Source of the DNA: Hyperoplus lanceolatus
Taxonomy: Eukaryota; Chordata; Actinopteri; Uranoscopiformes; Ammodytidae
Length of the DNA stretch: 64,000 bases
Assembly (NCBI GenBank): GCA_026929865.2
Contig: CM049397.1
Location: forward strand, 30,344,698 to 30,408,697
Direction: 5' to 3'
Both the position numbers and the translations under genes were made by a program. The notes beneath the pieces were generated by a model. That model made no database searches and was not told the origin of the DNA. It saw only the letters and a program-made list of their open reading frames with translations. Of this stretch, positions 25,335-39,326 are shown piece after piece (position 1 is the first letter of the stretch; every line of letters begins with the position of its first letter).

Positions 25335-28300
25335 TGCAATAAAAACGAAAACATTTAAAAAAAAAATATGTATTAAATTAAAACAAAAAAAATTATAAAT
25401 AATGAAATCTACAAAATAACAAATAAACTTAACAAAATGTACACAAGCAGAAGAATTTAACAATTTATTTTTTTAATTAACCACAATCCTCTTTTATTCC
25501 CCTCTGTTTAAGCCGATGAATGCAACCTGGTCGTCTCTCTCAAAGACAGAGTGTCTGAAATACAAAGGAGAGCTGGTGGGGAAGGCCTGCGAGTACGTGC
25601 CCGACATCGCCCTCATGTCTTTCATCCTGTTCTTCGGCACCTACACCACCTCCATGTGTCTGAAGAAGTTCAAGACCAGCCCCTTCTTCCCCACCACTGT
25701 GAGTCTAAAAACGGCTCCAATTTAAAGGTGGAGTCAGTGGTTCTGGGGAAGGCTTGATTTAAAAATCACTTTCTTTGTCAAAATCAGTGACAAAATCACG
25801 ATCCGCTACCTGTCTGTACTGTGTTTGCGCTGAAAAAAGAATCAAGTGTTTATTCACAGCCTAGACTCTGTAACAGGTTAATAAAGGGTATCTTATCAAA
25901 GGGGCACATCATAGATAGCAACATACCTAGCTTTCACAGAGCCTAGGATGTGTGTTAGATTCTTTTCAGCACACACACACGCACACACAGTACAAACAGG
26001 TTGCGGAACGTGAGGAGATATTCACTGATTCTCACAAAAAGTGATTTTGACAACAAGCGTTCTCCAAAATCACTGACCACAGTCGTCATGTGACTACAAG
26101 GAACTTTCAGATTGTGTGTTGATTGTTGAGTTACAGGACATTCATAATCATCAGAGGAAACATTTGAATTTTATTTTTTAATAAATCCTTGTATTCTCTT
26201 TTAAAATGAAATGAACCAAGTGTCCAAATCACAGAGAAGAAAGTGTATAAAATGTTCCTGTGTTCCTCCCATTCATTCAGGTGAGGAAACTGATCAGTGA
26301 CTTTGCCATCATCCTGGCCATCTTCATCTTCTGTGGAGTGGATATGCTGGTGGGGGTGGATACTCCCAAACTTATTGTGCCAACTGAGTTCAAGGTGAGC
26401 GTCCCTCCCCGGCCCTATGAATCCCTCAAGCAGAATGCACAATTCAATTCTAGTGCATTTTGTTTGGATGTATTTGCTTCGTAAAAATACTCCCAACAGA
26501 CTCTTGTCAAAAAGGTTTGGATCAAAACACCATTGTTGAAGTCACCTTGCGTTTACAGCACCATGTTATAGCTTAGACAAAAATATATCTACTTATTTGC
26601 TCTGATAATTCACATCTTTCGAGCATGTTTTTAGTAACTACAGTTTAAAGGAGAAGTTAGCGATTTTTTTTGATAATATACGTAAATGACTCTATATATT
26701 CATACAGCAACCACTTAAACAGTATGCACAACACAGGTCTCCCAGTCAATCAGCTTTGCAGTATTTGCCAGATTTTGAGTATCCCGCTCCTTTAACTTGC
26801 TGTCAATACCATAGCGAAATGAACTAGAGTGGCTACTTTAAAAGCAGGAACTGGAGCTATGTTGTAGAAGACAATTAAATGTAGCGTTGTTTGTTTGAAC
26901 CAGAATCATAAAGTGAAGTTTTTCCCTTTCATTCACTTGACGGGAAAAGTTTAAATGTCAAGAATGTAATTGATAGTTCAAGCCTTCTGTGACGTTGGAA
27001 ATAGGTTGACAGATTCAAAAAGAGAGACAATGGGCTGCCTTACGACAACATTTTAACAAAATATTTTAATTTTTTATCTCACCCCTGGCCCTTTTATTCT
27101 TCTTCATAAAGAGTACAAAAGAAGTTAAAGTCTCTAGTGGACAAAAAACATCTAATAAGATATTTTGAGCTAACATAGGGACCTTGTTTATCAAAAGAAG
27201 ATCTCACATGTATAAATCGAATCATTTTTGTGTGTGTGTTGAGCCGCCTATGTGCTGAATTGTTCCTCTGTCTTCCCTCCCAGCCAACCAGTTCGGCCCG
27301 CGGCTGGTTCGTGCCCCCGTTCGGAGGAAACCCGTGGTGGGTGTACCTTGCCGCTGCGCTCCCCGCTCTGCTGGTCACTATCCTGGTGTTCATGGACCAA
27401 CAGATCACTGCTGTCATTGTCAACAGGAAAGAGCACATGCTCAAGGTATATATGAAAAGGTTATGGAGGTTGAGATTCAACTATGGAGTGTTTGTGTGTA
27501 GTGCTAAACCCAAAAACCCAATGGTATGTTCAAAAAAGCGAAATAAAAAAGTAACACTTCTCAAGTTCCCAAAATACTGTCGTTTCACTTGTTCAATTAG
27601 GCTTGCATAAGATAAATCATCACAAAATGTATTCTACTCAAAGCCAGGTTGAGATCTTCTACCAAGGAGAAGGTCTTTTTGTAATGCTTTTAAAAAAATG
27701 CTTTCAGTGCTCAAAGGGTTAATGTTCTGAAAGTGTGTGGAAGTTATAGGAGTCTTTTATGTTGAGCTCTTATAGCACACATGAGGGGATCTGCATTAAA
27801 ACAATTGGCTTTACCATTATTTGACCAAATGACCTAAAATGTAATGCAAGATTATGCTTCGAAAAATGTATTGTGAAATGCTTGAATCTGTATTTTTCCA
27901 ATAAAAGAAAGCTAAAACATGTTCACACATAGCATGCTTTAGTCAAACTACATTTAAATAAATATTCCACCCACAACTATAAAAAGAAAAAAAAAGTCTG
28001 TCTTATATGATTGATGTGAAGTGAGAATTTTCATGCATTTCCCAGAAGAAGCCTCCGTTTGTACATCACACTGTCCCCGTTCACACCGTGGTTACATATT
28101 GTTGTAATTCTTCTCATGGGAGTGACACATGTTTCAATGACTCAACGGTGTTCAGTTCGAAAAGCAACTCCTCGAGATTATCAGAGGGTCACTGTGAAGT
28201 CCAGGGAAGACTGCTTTGATATCAGGACAGATGGATGGATGGAGGGATGGTTGGATGGAGAGATGGAGGGATGGATGGATACATGGATAGATACCTAGAT

Positions 28301-31300
28301 AGACACATCTATGCCTATACATAACCTTTTGACCCTGTGTTTATTGTCTGTATTCAGAAAGGAGCTGGCTATCACCTGGATCTGTTCTGGGTGGCCATCC
28401 TATTGATAGTCTGCTCCTTCATGGGTCTGCCGTGGTACGTAGCCGCCACCGTCATTTCCATCGCGCACATCGACTCTCTGAAGATGGAGACGGAAACCTC
28501 GGCTCCCGGAGAACAGCCAAAGTTCCTCGGCGTGAGGTGAGACACGTACACTATCTCTGCGTTCCAAATCACATACCTTTTCTTTTTACAACACTACATA
28601 CTAAAGTACATAAGAGTTTTAGGGCCACAGGAGTGAAAAAAAATCAAATAAGGAAGTTTTTTTTTCATTATGTCGAGAAATGTCAAAAATAAAGACGAAT
28701 ACTACAAACTGCTATTGGAGTTAGTGGGGCATTTTTGTATTTTCAGCATACTACAATTGACGTGCATGCATTGGGACATCCTACATCTTTTTCTAGCATG
28801 CTAAATAGTAGGGAAGTATGGGGGTTGGAACTCAGAGTATGTCAGATAGTTCATAGTACCATGAACGGATAGGGTTTGAAATTTCACATCTGCATCTTGG
28901 TTAGCATCAATATACACTGACACATGATCATGCTGAGAATAGTAGAATCCTGGCTGGGGGGGGGGGGGGGGTGTAGTGGTTAGAGCGAATACCATATAGG
29001 CTCAGTCCTCATAAGCAGCAGACCACGGGTTAGAATCCGGCCCAAGCCGTTCTCTGCATTTCATTCACCTCTCTGCCCCATTTCATCTCTGTCTCTCCAC
29101 TCCACTGAACTGATTGATAGTCAATTACGTTTAGCCTGTTGCTATAGCACCATCTATAGGTGACATGTGTTACAGAATCAATCATAGTTTGGTTGCAGTT
29201 ATGACAATTTAAAATAACTTTTGATGCTAATAGAAAGCACCAGTACAGCATATCAAAAACACACATGATAACCAAGTATTTCAGCTAAAACTAAAATTAA
29301 GTTGTTTGCAGATTGTTGAATACTTTTCAATAAGATCCAAGGAATAGTACTCCATATCTGTCATGTTTAAAAATACATGTTGAATAACTTCATCACCCCC
29401 ATTCAATAAAATAAATGTTACTCGTATAATATAATGAATAAAATCAAATGATAAATAATAATTTGCTGTACTAAAACATTGCTGTTGTTCATGTGCAGGT
29501 TCTGTCTCTTTGCGTTTATGTACAAACTGTAGAGACACTACGTGTGTTCCAATCCCCTACTTCCATACTATTTAGTATGCCAGAAAAAGATTTAGGATGT
29601 CCCAAAACATGCAGGTCAAATATAGTATGCTTAACATACATAAATACCCAACTAACTCCAATAGCATTTTGGAGTATTCGTCTTTTCTCGACATCATGAA
29701 AAAACACATCATCCTTATCTAATTTTTCTTTCTCTCCTGTGGCCCTAAAACTCTTCTGTACTTTAGTATGTAGTGTAGTAAAAATAAGAGTATGTGATTT
29801 GGAACATAGATAATATTTCTCTCTCCCTGTTTTCATCCTTGTGTGTTTTTGCGACGTCCCCTCCTGAGCCTCCTGATGCGTCAGCTGTGAGCTGAACCAA
29901 CAAACTCTTGTCTATGAAAAATACACTGAAACATCTACAGCCTACACCAGTGTTTGGATTGTCTTTGCTTTGGCTACAATGAATTGTATTATGAAATTAT
30001 GTACCAAATCAGCACTATTATTGAGGCTTTTTACAGGGACTGTGGGTCAAAAAGGCGATGGAAATGTCCAAATAATGAAATTAAAAGTAAAGTTAAGTTA
30101 AGTTACTTTATTAGTCAATGGTTACATTGAAATTTGTCTTTCCGCATATCACCACTCAAGTTACCACACTTCGGAGGGGGTCAGAGCGCAGGGTCAGCCA
30201 TAGTACAGCACCCTTGTAGCAATTTGGGGTTAAGTGCCATGCTCAAGGACACAATGGTAGAGATGGTGGGCCAGACATAGACGTAATACCAGCCTCTGCT
30301 AGTTTTACAATTAACACCCTCGTGTCCGGTGCCAGGGATCGAACCAGCGACCTCATGGTTACTGGTCGGCCAACTTTCCTCTCATCCTACCACCCTTTTT
30401 TTTAACAAACATTTGAGTTATTTTTTCTTGTGTTAACTGTATTTCCTTCCATTTCTTCTTTGTTACAGAGAGCAAAGGGTCACTGGTGTGATGGTCTTCA
30501 TCTTGACCGGACTCTCTGTTTTAATGGCTCCTATTTTAAAGGTAATTAATCAGATGTCAGTCAAATTTATAAAGATTTTCATTGTTTAACTGACCATTTT
30601 CTATACTGTTTTTAACTGTTTTTAAAGTTACAAACAACAACCACACAAAAACAGTTCAGGTCCATGAATTATGACTTATTCACTAGTTATACCGACATAC
30701 AGACATTCTTACTTATCTGAGAGATGCAGAGGCAAGTTAGAGCGGCTACGAGGAACTTTTAGTTTGTTTTAATGCTCTGAATGCAAATCACTTTTATAAT
30801 GATTTGTGTATTATGTGTTGTTTGAAGTTTAAGTTTACATTTCCATGCATGTATTTTATTATTTTCCTTTCTGGTTTTCTCCAGTTCATCCCCATGCCTG
30901 TGCTGTATGGAGTCTTCCTTTACATGGGAGTGGCTTCTCTCAATGGAGTACAGGTAAAATATTATTATTATTATCAAAAAAAAAAAATGTGGTGTTAAGA
31001 CCAACTGAAACTAATTTGTAAAAACATTATAAATATTATGGTCTAACTTTCCCCACCTGACTCATGTCTTGTTAGTCAAATGAAGGCCCTACAGGTTACA
31101 TGGTTACACTTTACAATAAGGGTACATCAATTAAATGATAGTTAATATTTATAGAGCATTAACTAACTGTTAATGTTGAGTCAATAATGGTTAGCTAATG
31201 GATAGTTAAGCATGAACTAACAGTGAATTAATGTATCTTTATTGTTAAGTGTTACCGGTTACATTGTGAGCCCAACCTTCAAACTCTAAACCATCTTTAT

Positions 31301-31372
31301 CAAAACAAACCTCAGTGTGTCCAATTTTACTAACTTTTGTTCTTATATACATGCAGTGCATCCTATAATGTG

Positions 31373-31405
<33 letters not shown>

Positions 31406-34400
31406 CTATGTGTCTATGTGTCTCTACGTGTGTCTGTGTGTGTCTCTCTCTCTGTGTCTATAGTTTATGGACCGTCTGAAGCTGCTCCTGATGCCAGCCA
31501 AGCACCAGCCTGACCTGGTGTACCTGCGCCACGTGCCCCTCAGGAAGGTCCATCTCTTCACCTTCATCCAGATCCTCTGTCTGGCACTCCTCTGGGTCCT
31601 AAAGTCCACCGTCGCTGCTATCATTTTCCCTGTCATGGTAAGACACATTTATATGTTTTGGGGCGACTGTGGCTCAGGTGGTAGAGTGGGTCGGCCAAAG
31701 ATCGAAGGGGTGGCGGTTCGATCCCTGCCCTGCCACTTGTGTCAGGGTTGTGGTGTCCTTGGGCAAGACACTTCACCCACCTTGCCTCGCGTGAATGCCG
31801 ATAGTTAAGCTGCTATCGGTGTTTGAATGGCAACTTGTAAATGGGAACAGGTCTCCCTTGAAAAAGAGTCTCCGGTCTCAATGGCCCTCATTTATCAAAC
31901 TTGCGTGGAAACTGGTGCAGATTCTGGCGCAGATACCTCCCTACGCCAGGTATCGCGTGGTATTTATCAAACAGTCGTATCTCGCCAATCTCGACGTACG
32001 CCAGGCCATTATTGATAATTGCGGCGGCTGAAAACAATCATTATTTGAATATCACTCCCCTATATTTTCTCAGTTTAGAGGCCTCGCCCAGAGGTTTTAC
32101 AACATGGATAAGCGTAAAGAAGAGGAACTTCTCTGAAGTAGAAAGTGACAGAATAACAGCGAAAGTAGAAAAAAAGAGTTTCATTTCGGAGCATTACAAG
32201 CGGCATCAAAGAACGACAGAAGGCAGCAGTTAGCAAGGAAATAACTGCTGCGGTCAACAGCGTTGGTGTTGACAACAAACGATCTCCAGCTGAGGATTTT
32301 GCATTTTAGGTTTACATCAGTAGCCTACTATCGCTCAAATGCTATAAAACAGCATGTACAATTATATGTCGCCATTTCTTTACATATATGAAGACAAAAT
32401 GGTCTGACTCAAAAATCGCCACTGTGTTGCTGCTCTGAAATGCAACACCAACTGGAGGTGTGGGCATAATATAGGCTAAGTCAGTGCTTCTCAAATGGTG
32501 GGGCACACATTTTGCGTTTCACTGTATGACAGCATGCACTTGGCACGAGTGGTCAGCCCGGTGGTCAGCTGCACAAGCCGACCCGGCAACGATCAGCTGT
32601 GAGAGCGCCCACTGTCCTGCTCCACCAGCAGATCGGAAAAACAAGCCGAAACGTGCCGGTTAATGGTGGAAATAAATCGCTCGCTTAAGCGATCAATTAC
32701 ACATTAAAAGAGGAACTAACATCTCAAAAGTGCGTCAAATAAATAAAATGTTAAGCTTAATGTTGTGCCATGTATTTTTTATCATAAAGAGCAGCGTACT
32801 ACTTGCATAGCCTACATATTCAATACTTAGGCTAACATTTTGAATGAATGCAGCCCCCGTGCCTCAGTGTCCCCCCCAGCTGCTCCAAGACGGAAACAAC
32901 TGCCCTTACGCAGTCCCGTGCACCACTCCTAAGAGGCCGGTGTGCGCACTATTGAATCAGTGCTCCTACTCAGTTGCACACCATAAGCTGCACATTTTTA
33001 AGTGATTAATATCTTTATTTTGGTCTGAGCAAACACTGCATTTGTATTATCTTCCAATAATTGTCCAACAAAGTCATCGGCTACCCGGCACAGCCTGCAC
33101 TGCGAGTCCATGCTGTTCACAAACTTGCGTACACGAGCTGAGAGCTGGCGTGGGATTTGAGCGTAACCTACGCTCACGTCCAAATTGATAAATGCCGAGG
33201 TTTGCATTGAAATGTGCGTACACCCACTTTTCTGGTCTACGCACGGTTGATAAATGAGGGCCAATGGGATTTACCTGTCTAATAAATGTTTAAAACATAT
33301 AAAATAAATAAAAATAAAAATATTAAGAATGGAAAAATGTAAATCTTTTAAAGGCTCATGTTTTTGACCTGATGATGCAAATGAAGATGATTTTGTGCCA
33401 ACGGTTCGGCATCTATGAGGCTAAGACTAGTTTTGGGTTAGTTTTAGTTCATTCACAATTCATCCTATCATTAAGAGCCATTTCATTATACTTTTTTTTT
33501 GTTAATGTGAGAGGTAAGGTGGGAAACTCAAATAAGCTACCAAAAGCTTTTCGGAGGAGACCCAATAACATTAAACATTTAAATAGAGAATAAACAGACA
33601 CTTTAACACAATTCACAGAAAGATACTACCCCTCTCTACATACAGTACATACTTAAATAATATATACAAATATATGAGCAATCAATCATTAATCATATGT
33701 AGCTGTTTTCCTTTAGTTTTTCTTAAAGATGGAGACAGAATGCAACAATTTCAAGCTTTCATCAAGCTTGTTTTAAGCTCCTTGATTATTCAAATGACAC
33801 TTGTTGCAAGTTGAATCTTCCACAGTATTAAAGGTTTCACATTTACTGAAACTTTCAGCTGCATCCATTGGCCTTCATCAGTTTGTCAGTTGTCTTGTAG
33901 ATTCAGTTGTTATCACGTGACATCATAGTAGTTTGATATCGGCCACTGAAGGCTACAGCTGTTTGGAACCAGACTATTGTTTATAGTGAAAACCCAGTGA
34001 CGACTGCCTTACATAATAATGCTTCAGGGTTATGAAGTGGCACTCAAGACTTTAGAGCAGATACGGTAACCCTGCTATTATCATTTGGGTCAATATGACC
34101 CCATTCAATGCTTTAACATCTTTATTCATGAAATGTTTTTGCTTCATATTTTACGACTTTTCATTATTTTACGGGGACAACTTGGTAAACTTAAAATGAA
34201 TCACATGTTTTCAATGTCCTCTACACATATTTACACACCAGTTATCTTTGGGGTCAATTTTACCTCATTGTCTGAACTGATAAGAGGTATCAATGATGTT
34301 GTTGCTTGGTCATGTACCTTCACCATCAATCAAACAAACATTATACCCACCAAACGTTGCCTCTCAGTCCCCATTCACTCTGTTGCCCTAGTCAGCCCTC

Positions 34401-37400
34401 TGAAAAGCTGCTACAGATACACGTCTAGGTTAAGACAGCGTTGGTGCAATAGCCTGTATATCCTATAGGGCAATATGTCATATATTAATTTCTATGTATT
34501 TTTTGTATCTCCTTTGTATACTGTATGATGTGTTATATGGACCTGTGTCTGCAATAAAAGCTTCATTATTGTTGTCCTATGTGTTTATAGATCCTAGCCC
34601 TTGTAGCGGTCAGAAAGGCCATGGACATCATGTTCTCCCAACACGAGCTGAGCTTCCTGGATGACGTCATTCCAGAGAAAGACAAGAAGAAGAAGGAGGA
34701 CGACACCAAGAAGAAACGAGGGAGCATGGACAGCGACGCAGAAGAAGATGTAAGGAGATTTTCAATTAACACTTTTTTATATTGTGAATCTGCCCATCTA
34801 CTGTATGTTAGAATGAGTTTGGTTTTTGAGGTCTGATAGGCCAAAAGTTACTGGTAAAATAAGTGCCTTTTTGTGACACAGAAGAAGACGTAAGACCAGC
34901 TTTTGAATTGACAGTTTGAATGTGAAATGCCCCATTTACTGTATGTTCAAATTAGTCCATGCTTTTGAGGTCAGAAAGGCTAGGCAAAGCACGTTTATTG
35001 AGATAGCACAATTCAGACACAAGGCCATTCAAAGTGCTTTACAGGGGCAAGTATAAATACATAATACACATTAGAAAAGCGAATGAATAGAAATAAAACA
35101 TATGAATAAAATAACTTCTTGAAAAATGTCCTTCAACTGATAAAGTAATATTTGATGTGTTGAGCATAATACTGAATATAAGTGCAGGTGCAAAGCATGG
35201 ACATATAAAGCATGATTGGGCAGCCGATCAAAATGACAGGAGAAGCACAACTGTATACTGCTTCAGCTTAACTGAAAATGGTCCAGCTATATCTTGGAAA
35301 AGTAGGAAACAGCCTACAGTGGCACTGTCAACCTGTGAAGCTGAGTACATGGCACTAGCAGCCACTACTCAGGAGAGTATGTACCTTGTACAACTACTTA
35401 AAGGAATAGACAGCAGCAACCAGCATGTACCAGTGAAGGTATACGAGGACAACCAGGGGGCGATAGCTTTATCAAAGTACCCAGTATGTCGACAGAGAAG
35501 CAAACATATAGATATGAAGTATCACTTTATAAGGTCTGCACACACAGAAGGGAAAATAGCTATAGAATACTGCCCTACTGCAGACATGGTAGCTGATGTC
35601 CTTACCAAACCAGTGGTGAAGGCTGAGCTTGACAAGTTCAAGAGGTATTTGTTTGGAGAGTGAAGTGTACTGACATATGAAACATTTTTTATTTTGTTAT
35701 TAACTCTGTCAATAAGCCAAATGATTATTTTTGGAGTTCTGTACATTTTTGTTTACTATTAGAGAGAGCTATACACATGTCTTTGAGTGGGAGTGTTGAG
35801 CATAATACTGAATATAAGTGCAGGTTCAAAGCCATGTTAAATAGCCTACTCAGGGGCGTCATTACGTCAGCGTGCGAGTCAGTCAACCTCACCTCCCAAC
35901 TCCCAGTGTTATCCATTCGCAGCTGCATGTACTACATGTCCAGGTCTACAGATGTCGGATTCCTCCATGCGGCTACATTTTTGAAGTTGTTTTTTTGTCT
36001 CATTTTAATTGAGTGTGTTGTATCTAGCTTTCCCAATGAGAGACCAGGCTTGATAATACATTATATGCTACCAGAATTTATCTGAACTTGTTTAGATGTT
36101 GATAATTCGAGTCGCGCCAATTTAAAACAAACGGACTGCACGTAGGGGAGAACGGGGGAATGTGAGCCATCGGGTAATGTGAGACACCCCCTGTATCTAG
36201 ACAAAGGAACACATTTTTGGTCATGTGAGATATATGTTTTCAAGCCCCTCTCATTTCCCCTTGGCCATGAAAGAGAGGACCTCATGGTGATGTTGTTAGC
36301 ATGTTTTTTTCACAAAAATGTATTTTTTGCATGTAAAAGTACATTTTCTTGCTGTCAACTTAATCGATTGTTGTGCCTAATCAAATTGATTCAGGTAGAA
36401 AAACTTTTATCAAACATGTTGATGAACTACCAACATATGAAACCATGTGATGATGATAACTGAAAATGTGCCTGATTTGCTGAGAGAGGTAGTTTTTTCT
36501 CAAATTGTGGCAGTGGGGTAAAGTGAGACAATGTCTGTCCTATTTCAATGACTCCATTATTTTTGAGCTAGCAAGGAAACTAGTTTGAATAAGACAAAAT
36601 ACAATGTGGGCTGGAGGTGGGGGTTGATGGTTGAAGGGGTGTCAGCAAGGGCATGGTTTGGCACGTATGTATGTGGGGGACAGGAGAGTGACCAATCACC
36701 AATACACTTTAAGTAATATGTCTTTATTCAATGAATGATCCCAATAAAACAAATGCAGAAAAATATTAATCAAAGACTCAAAAGATGGACAATGACAGCT
36801 GGGTCTAATCCTGTTTTCTGAGTCCCAGGCTGTTCTAGCTGGTTCTGATTGTTCTTTGCTCTGACCCCCAGACACTTGCTGACTCTAAGGGTCCTGTGTT
36901 CTGACCCCCAGACTGTGTTTTAATCTTACTGGTTATATCTGTCAGTTACTTTCAAGTGTTTAGAAAATGTTTTTCTTAATTGACCAAACCCCATGATTCT
37001 GTTACTCGTCCGACATTAGTTTTGGGATATTTGGTTTTCAAGCAAGCTGTCAGGATTGTAACTGTTACAAGATTTGTTGTTATGGTAGTTTCAGAGTGGA
37101 AAAAGTAAGTGGATCAGTTTACCCCCTTGATTTCTCTGGTCTGTCTCAGTTTACCCCACAGCTGGGGTAAACTGAGACACAAGACAACTTTTTTTAAAAC
37201 AATCATATTTTCACTGCCCTTTGTCATGAATAAATTCTGCTAATGCCCTTTTCTAGGAAACATCCTGAATTAATGGGAAATGTGTAAATTTGAGTGATAA
37301 ATCATCTTAGCTCCCTTAGAGGGAAGCAAATGTAAAAAGTGTCTCACATTACCCCATTCTCCCCTACTGTGTCTCACATTACCCCATTCACCCCTACTGT

Positions 37401-39292
37401 ATTTATATATTTTTTTCCCCAATGTGCTTTACATTGTTTTTGCCTTTCATTCACCTCTGTTACCATCGGGAGCCATTTGGGGTTCAGTTTCTTGTCTTGG
37501 TACACCTCAACATATGGCTAGGGATAAACACTTTACCTGCTATAGCCACGGTCGCCCACAAATAACTTCTTACAGTAGCTGAATGACTCAGCTTTAAATG
37601 AAATCAAGTCAGAAGCCATCCTCCAATTGCGGTGGATAATTTTGCAGAAAGTGGATCGCTACTTTGCAACAATTGGTCAAATTGTTATTAAATTCCAGTA
37701 CGTATGCTTATCTAAGAAACTATTCACCAGATTCTTACCAAAAAAGGGGAAATTTGATCACTTATCATATCGTTAGCCTCAAAGCATAATTGCCTAAATC
37801 ATATTTACTCTACTCTACTTTTACTCTACATCTACTCTATTCTACTTCTCTACATCTACTTTACCCTACTCTATAACCCTTAAAATATGACTTAGGCAAG
37901 TATGCTATTAGGCTAACGAGAAGTAGACTAATAGCAGATGTAGTAGATGTAGAATAAAGGAGATGTAGAGTAAAAGTAGAGTAGAGTAAATATGATTTAG
38001 GCAATTATGCTATGAGGCTAACGATATGTAAAAAAAATTAAATAAAAATGTAATCCAACTTTGTAGCTAGTTTAGCTGCGTTCAAAAGCCTGGTCTAAGG
38101 CTGTGTGTGTGTTTCCTCCCTCTCTACAGTCTGACTATCCTTACAGTGACAATGTCCCCAGCATTAAGATCCCAATGGACATGATGGAGCAGGAGCCATT
38201 CTTAGGTGATAAGGACAGTGAGTAGAAACCCAAAACGACCCGCTGCCTGCGACCAAGGAAAAAACTACAACTTCTTCTTCTCTTGATTATTTGCTGACGC
38301 TCTTGCTCTGCTTCCTCATTCAGTGTCTCAATGACTTCTTCTGTTACTAAAGAGTCCATGTGGCTTTTTGCCTTCATAACTTATATCATTTTTTAACTAC
38401 ATACTACCTGTGCCTTTTGTCTGTCTTGTGTGTCCCTAAAACTTGCATGTACTGTATGTAACTCACTCTCTTCTCCATTGCATTTTCTTTTATCTCGGAT
38501 CATGAAGTGTTCCAGTGACTTTGAATTAACATTATTTTTTCTTCTTTTTAACCATCGTAATTCTTGCTTGCCTTATTGACTTCTTCTTGTCTTCTGTTTT
38601 ATAATTTCAACTGGACTGTTACAAATGAAGTGTATTTTTATATTGTCTATGTTTAATTAGAGTTTGAGTGTATTAGCGGCATGAGATGCTTTGTTCCTTT
38701 CCTAACTTTACTAAACCATTTGTTAAAACGTTTTTCAATTGGTTTGTAACATTTCTAAATCATCATTGCTGTTACTTTGGAGGGATGATCTAATATGCTA
38801 CTGTGTGCTGGTTGCCATGTAACAACTCATTTCACTCTCTGCTTGAAAGTGTTGATCAGTGTAATCAGCTGCTGTTGTGCTTGGAGTCTGCATAAGTTCC
38901 TGCTCTGAATGCTTTGTAAACTTTCAGAGGACTTAACATGTTTAATGGGCTATATGTTTATATGTTTGTATGTTCATACGTTCACTAATGGCTGTTCTGT
39001 TTTGTTTTTCTCCCAAAGGAGATAATAATTCCCATAATTCCCCCTCTTTCACTGACCGACACACATCGTGCTGAGAAGCTTCGCTACTACCAGGGCAACT
39101 CCTTGTCCAGGTGAGAAGTGTGTTGTGTGCGTGTCTGTGTGTGTGTGGTTCCGATTTTCTTTTCTAAGTAATTAAGCTTATGGCTTTTAGATGTATTACA
39201 GTAATAACAGCCTAAAAGTGTCCCAGTCATTGTGCCGGTGTTGACCTTGCCACAGTTAACAGATGAGTGTGTTTGTGTGTGTGTGTTTGTGC

Positions 39293-39326
<34 letters not shown>

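Noticed and set aside
25159-25463. ORFs of Cys-Val or Thr-His repeats
   Set aside because: These are translations of the GT/CA microsatellite. The same applies at 40,302-40,702, 61,612-62,048, 62,775-63,060 and 63,294-63,551.
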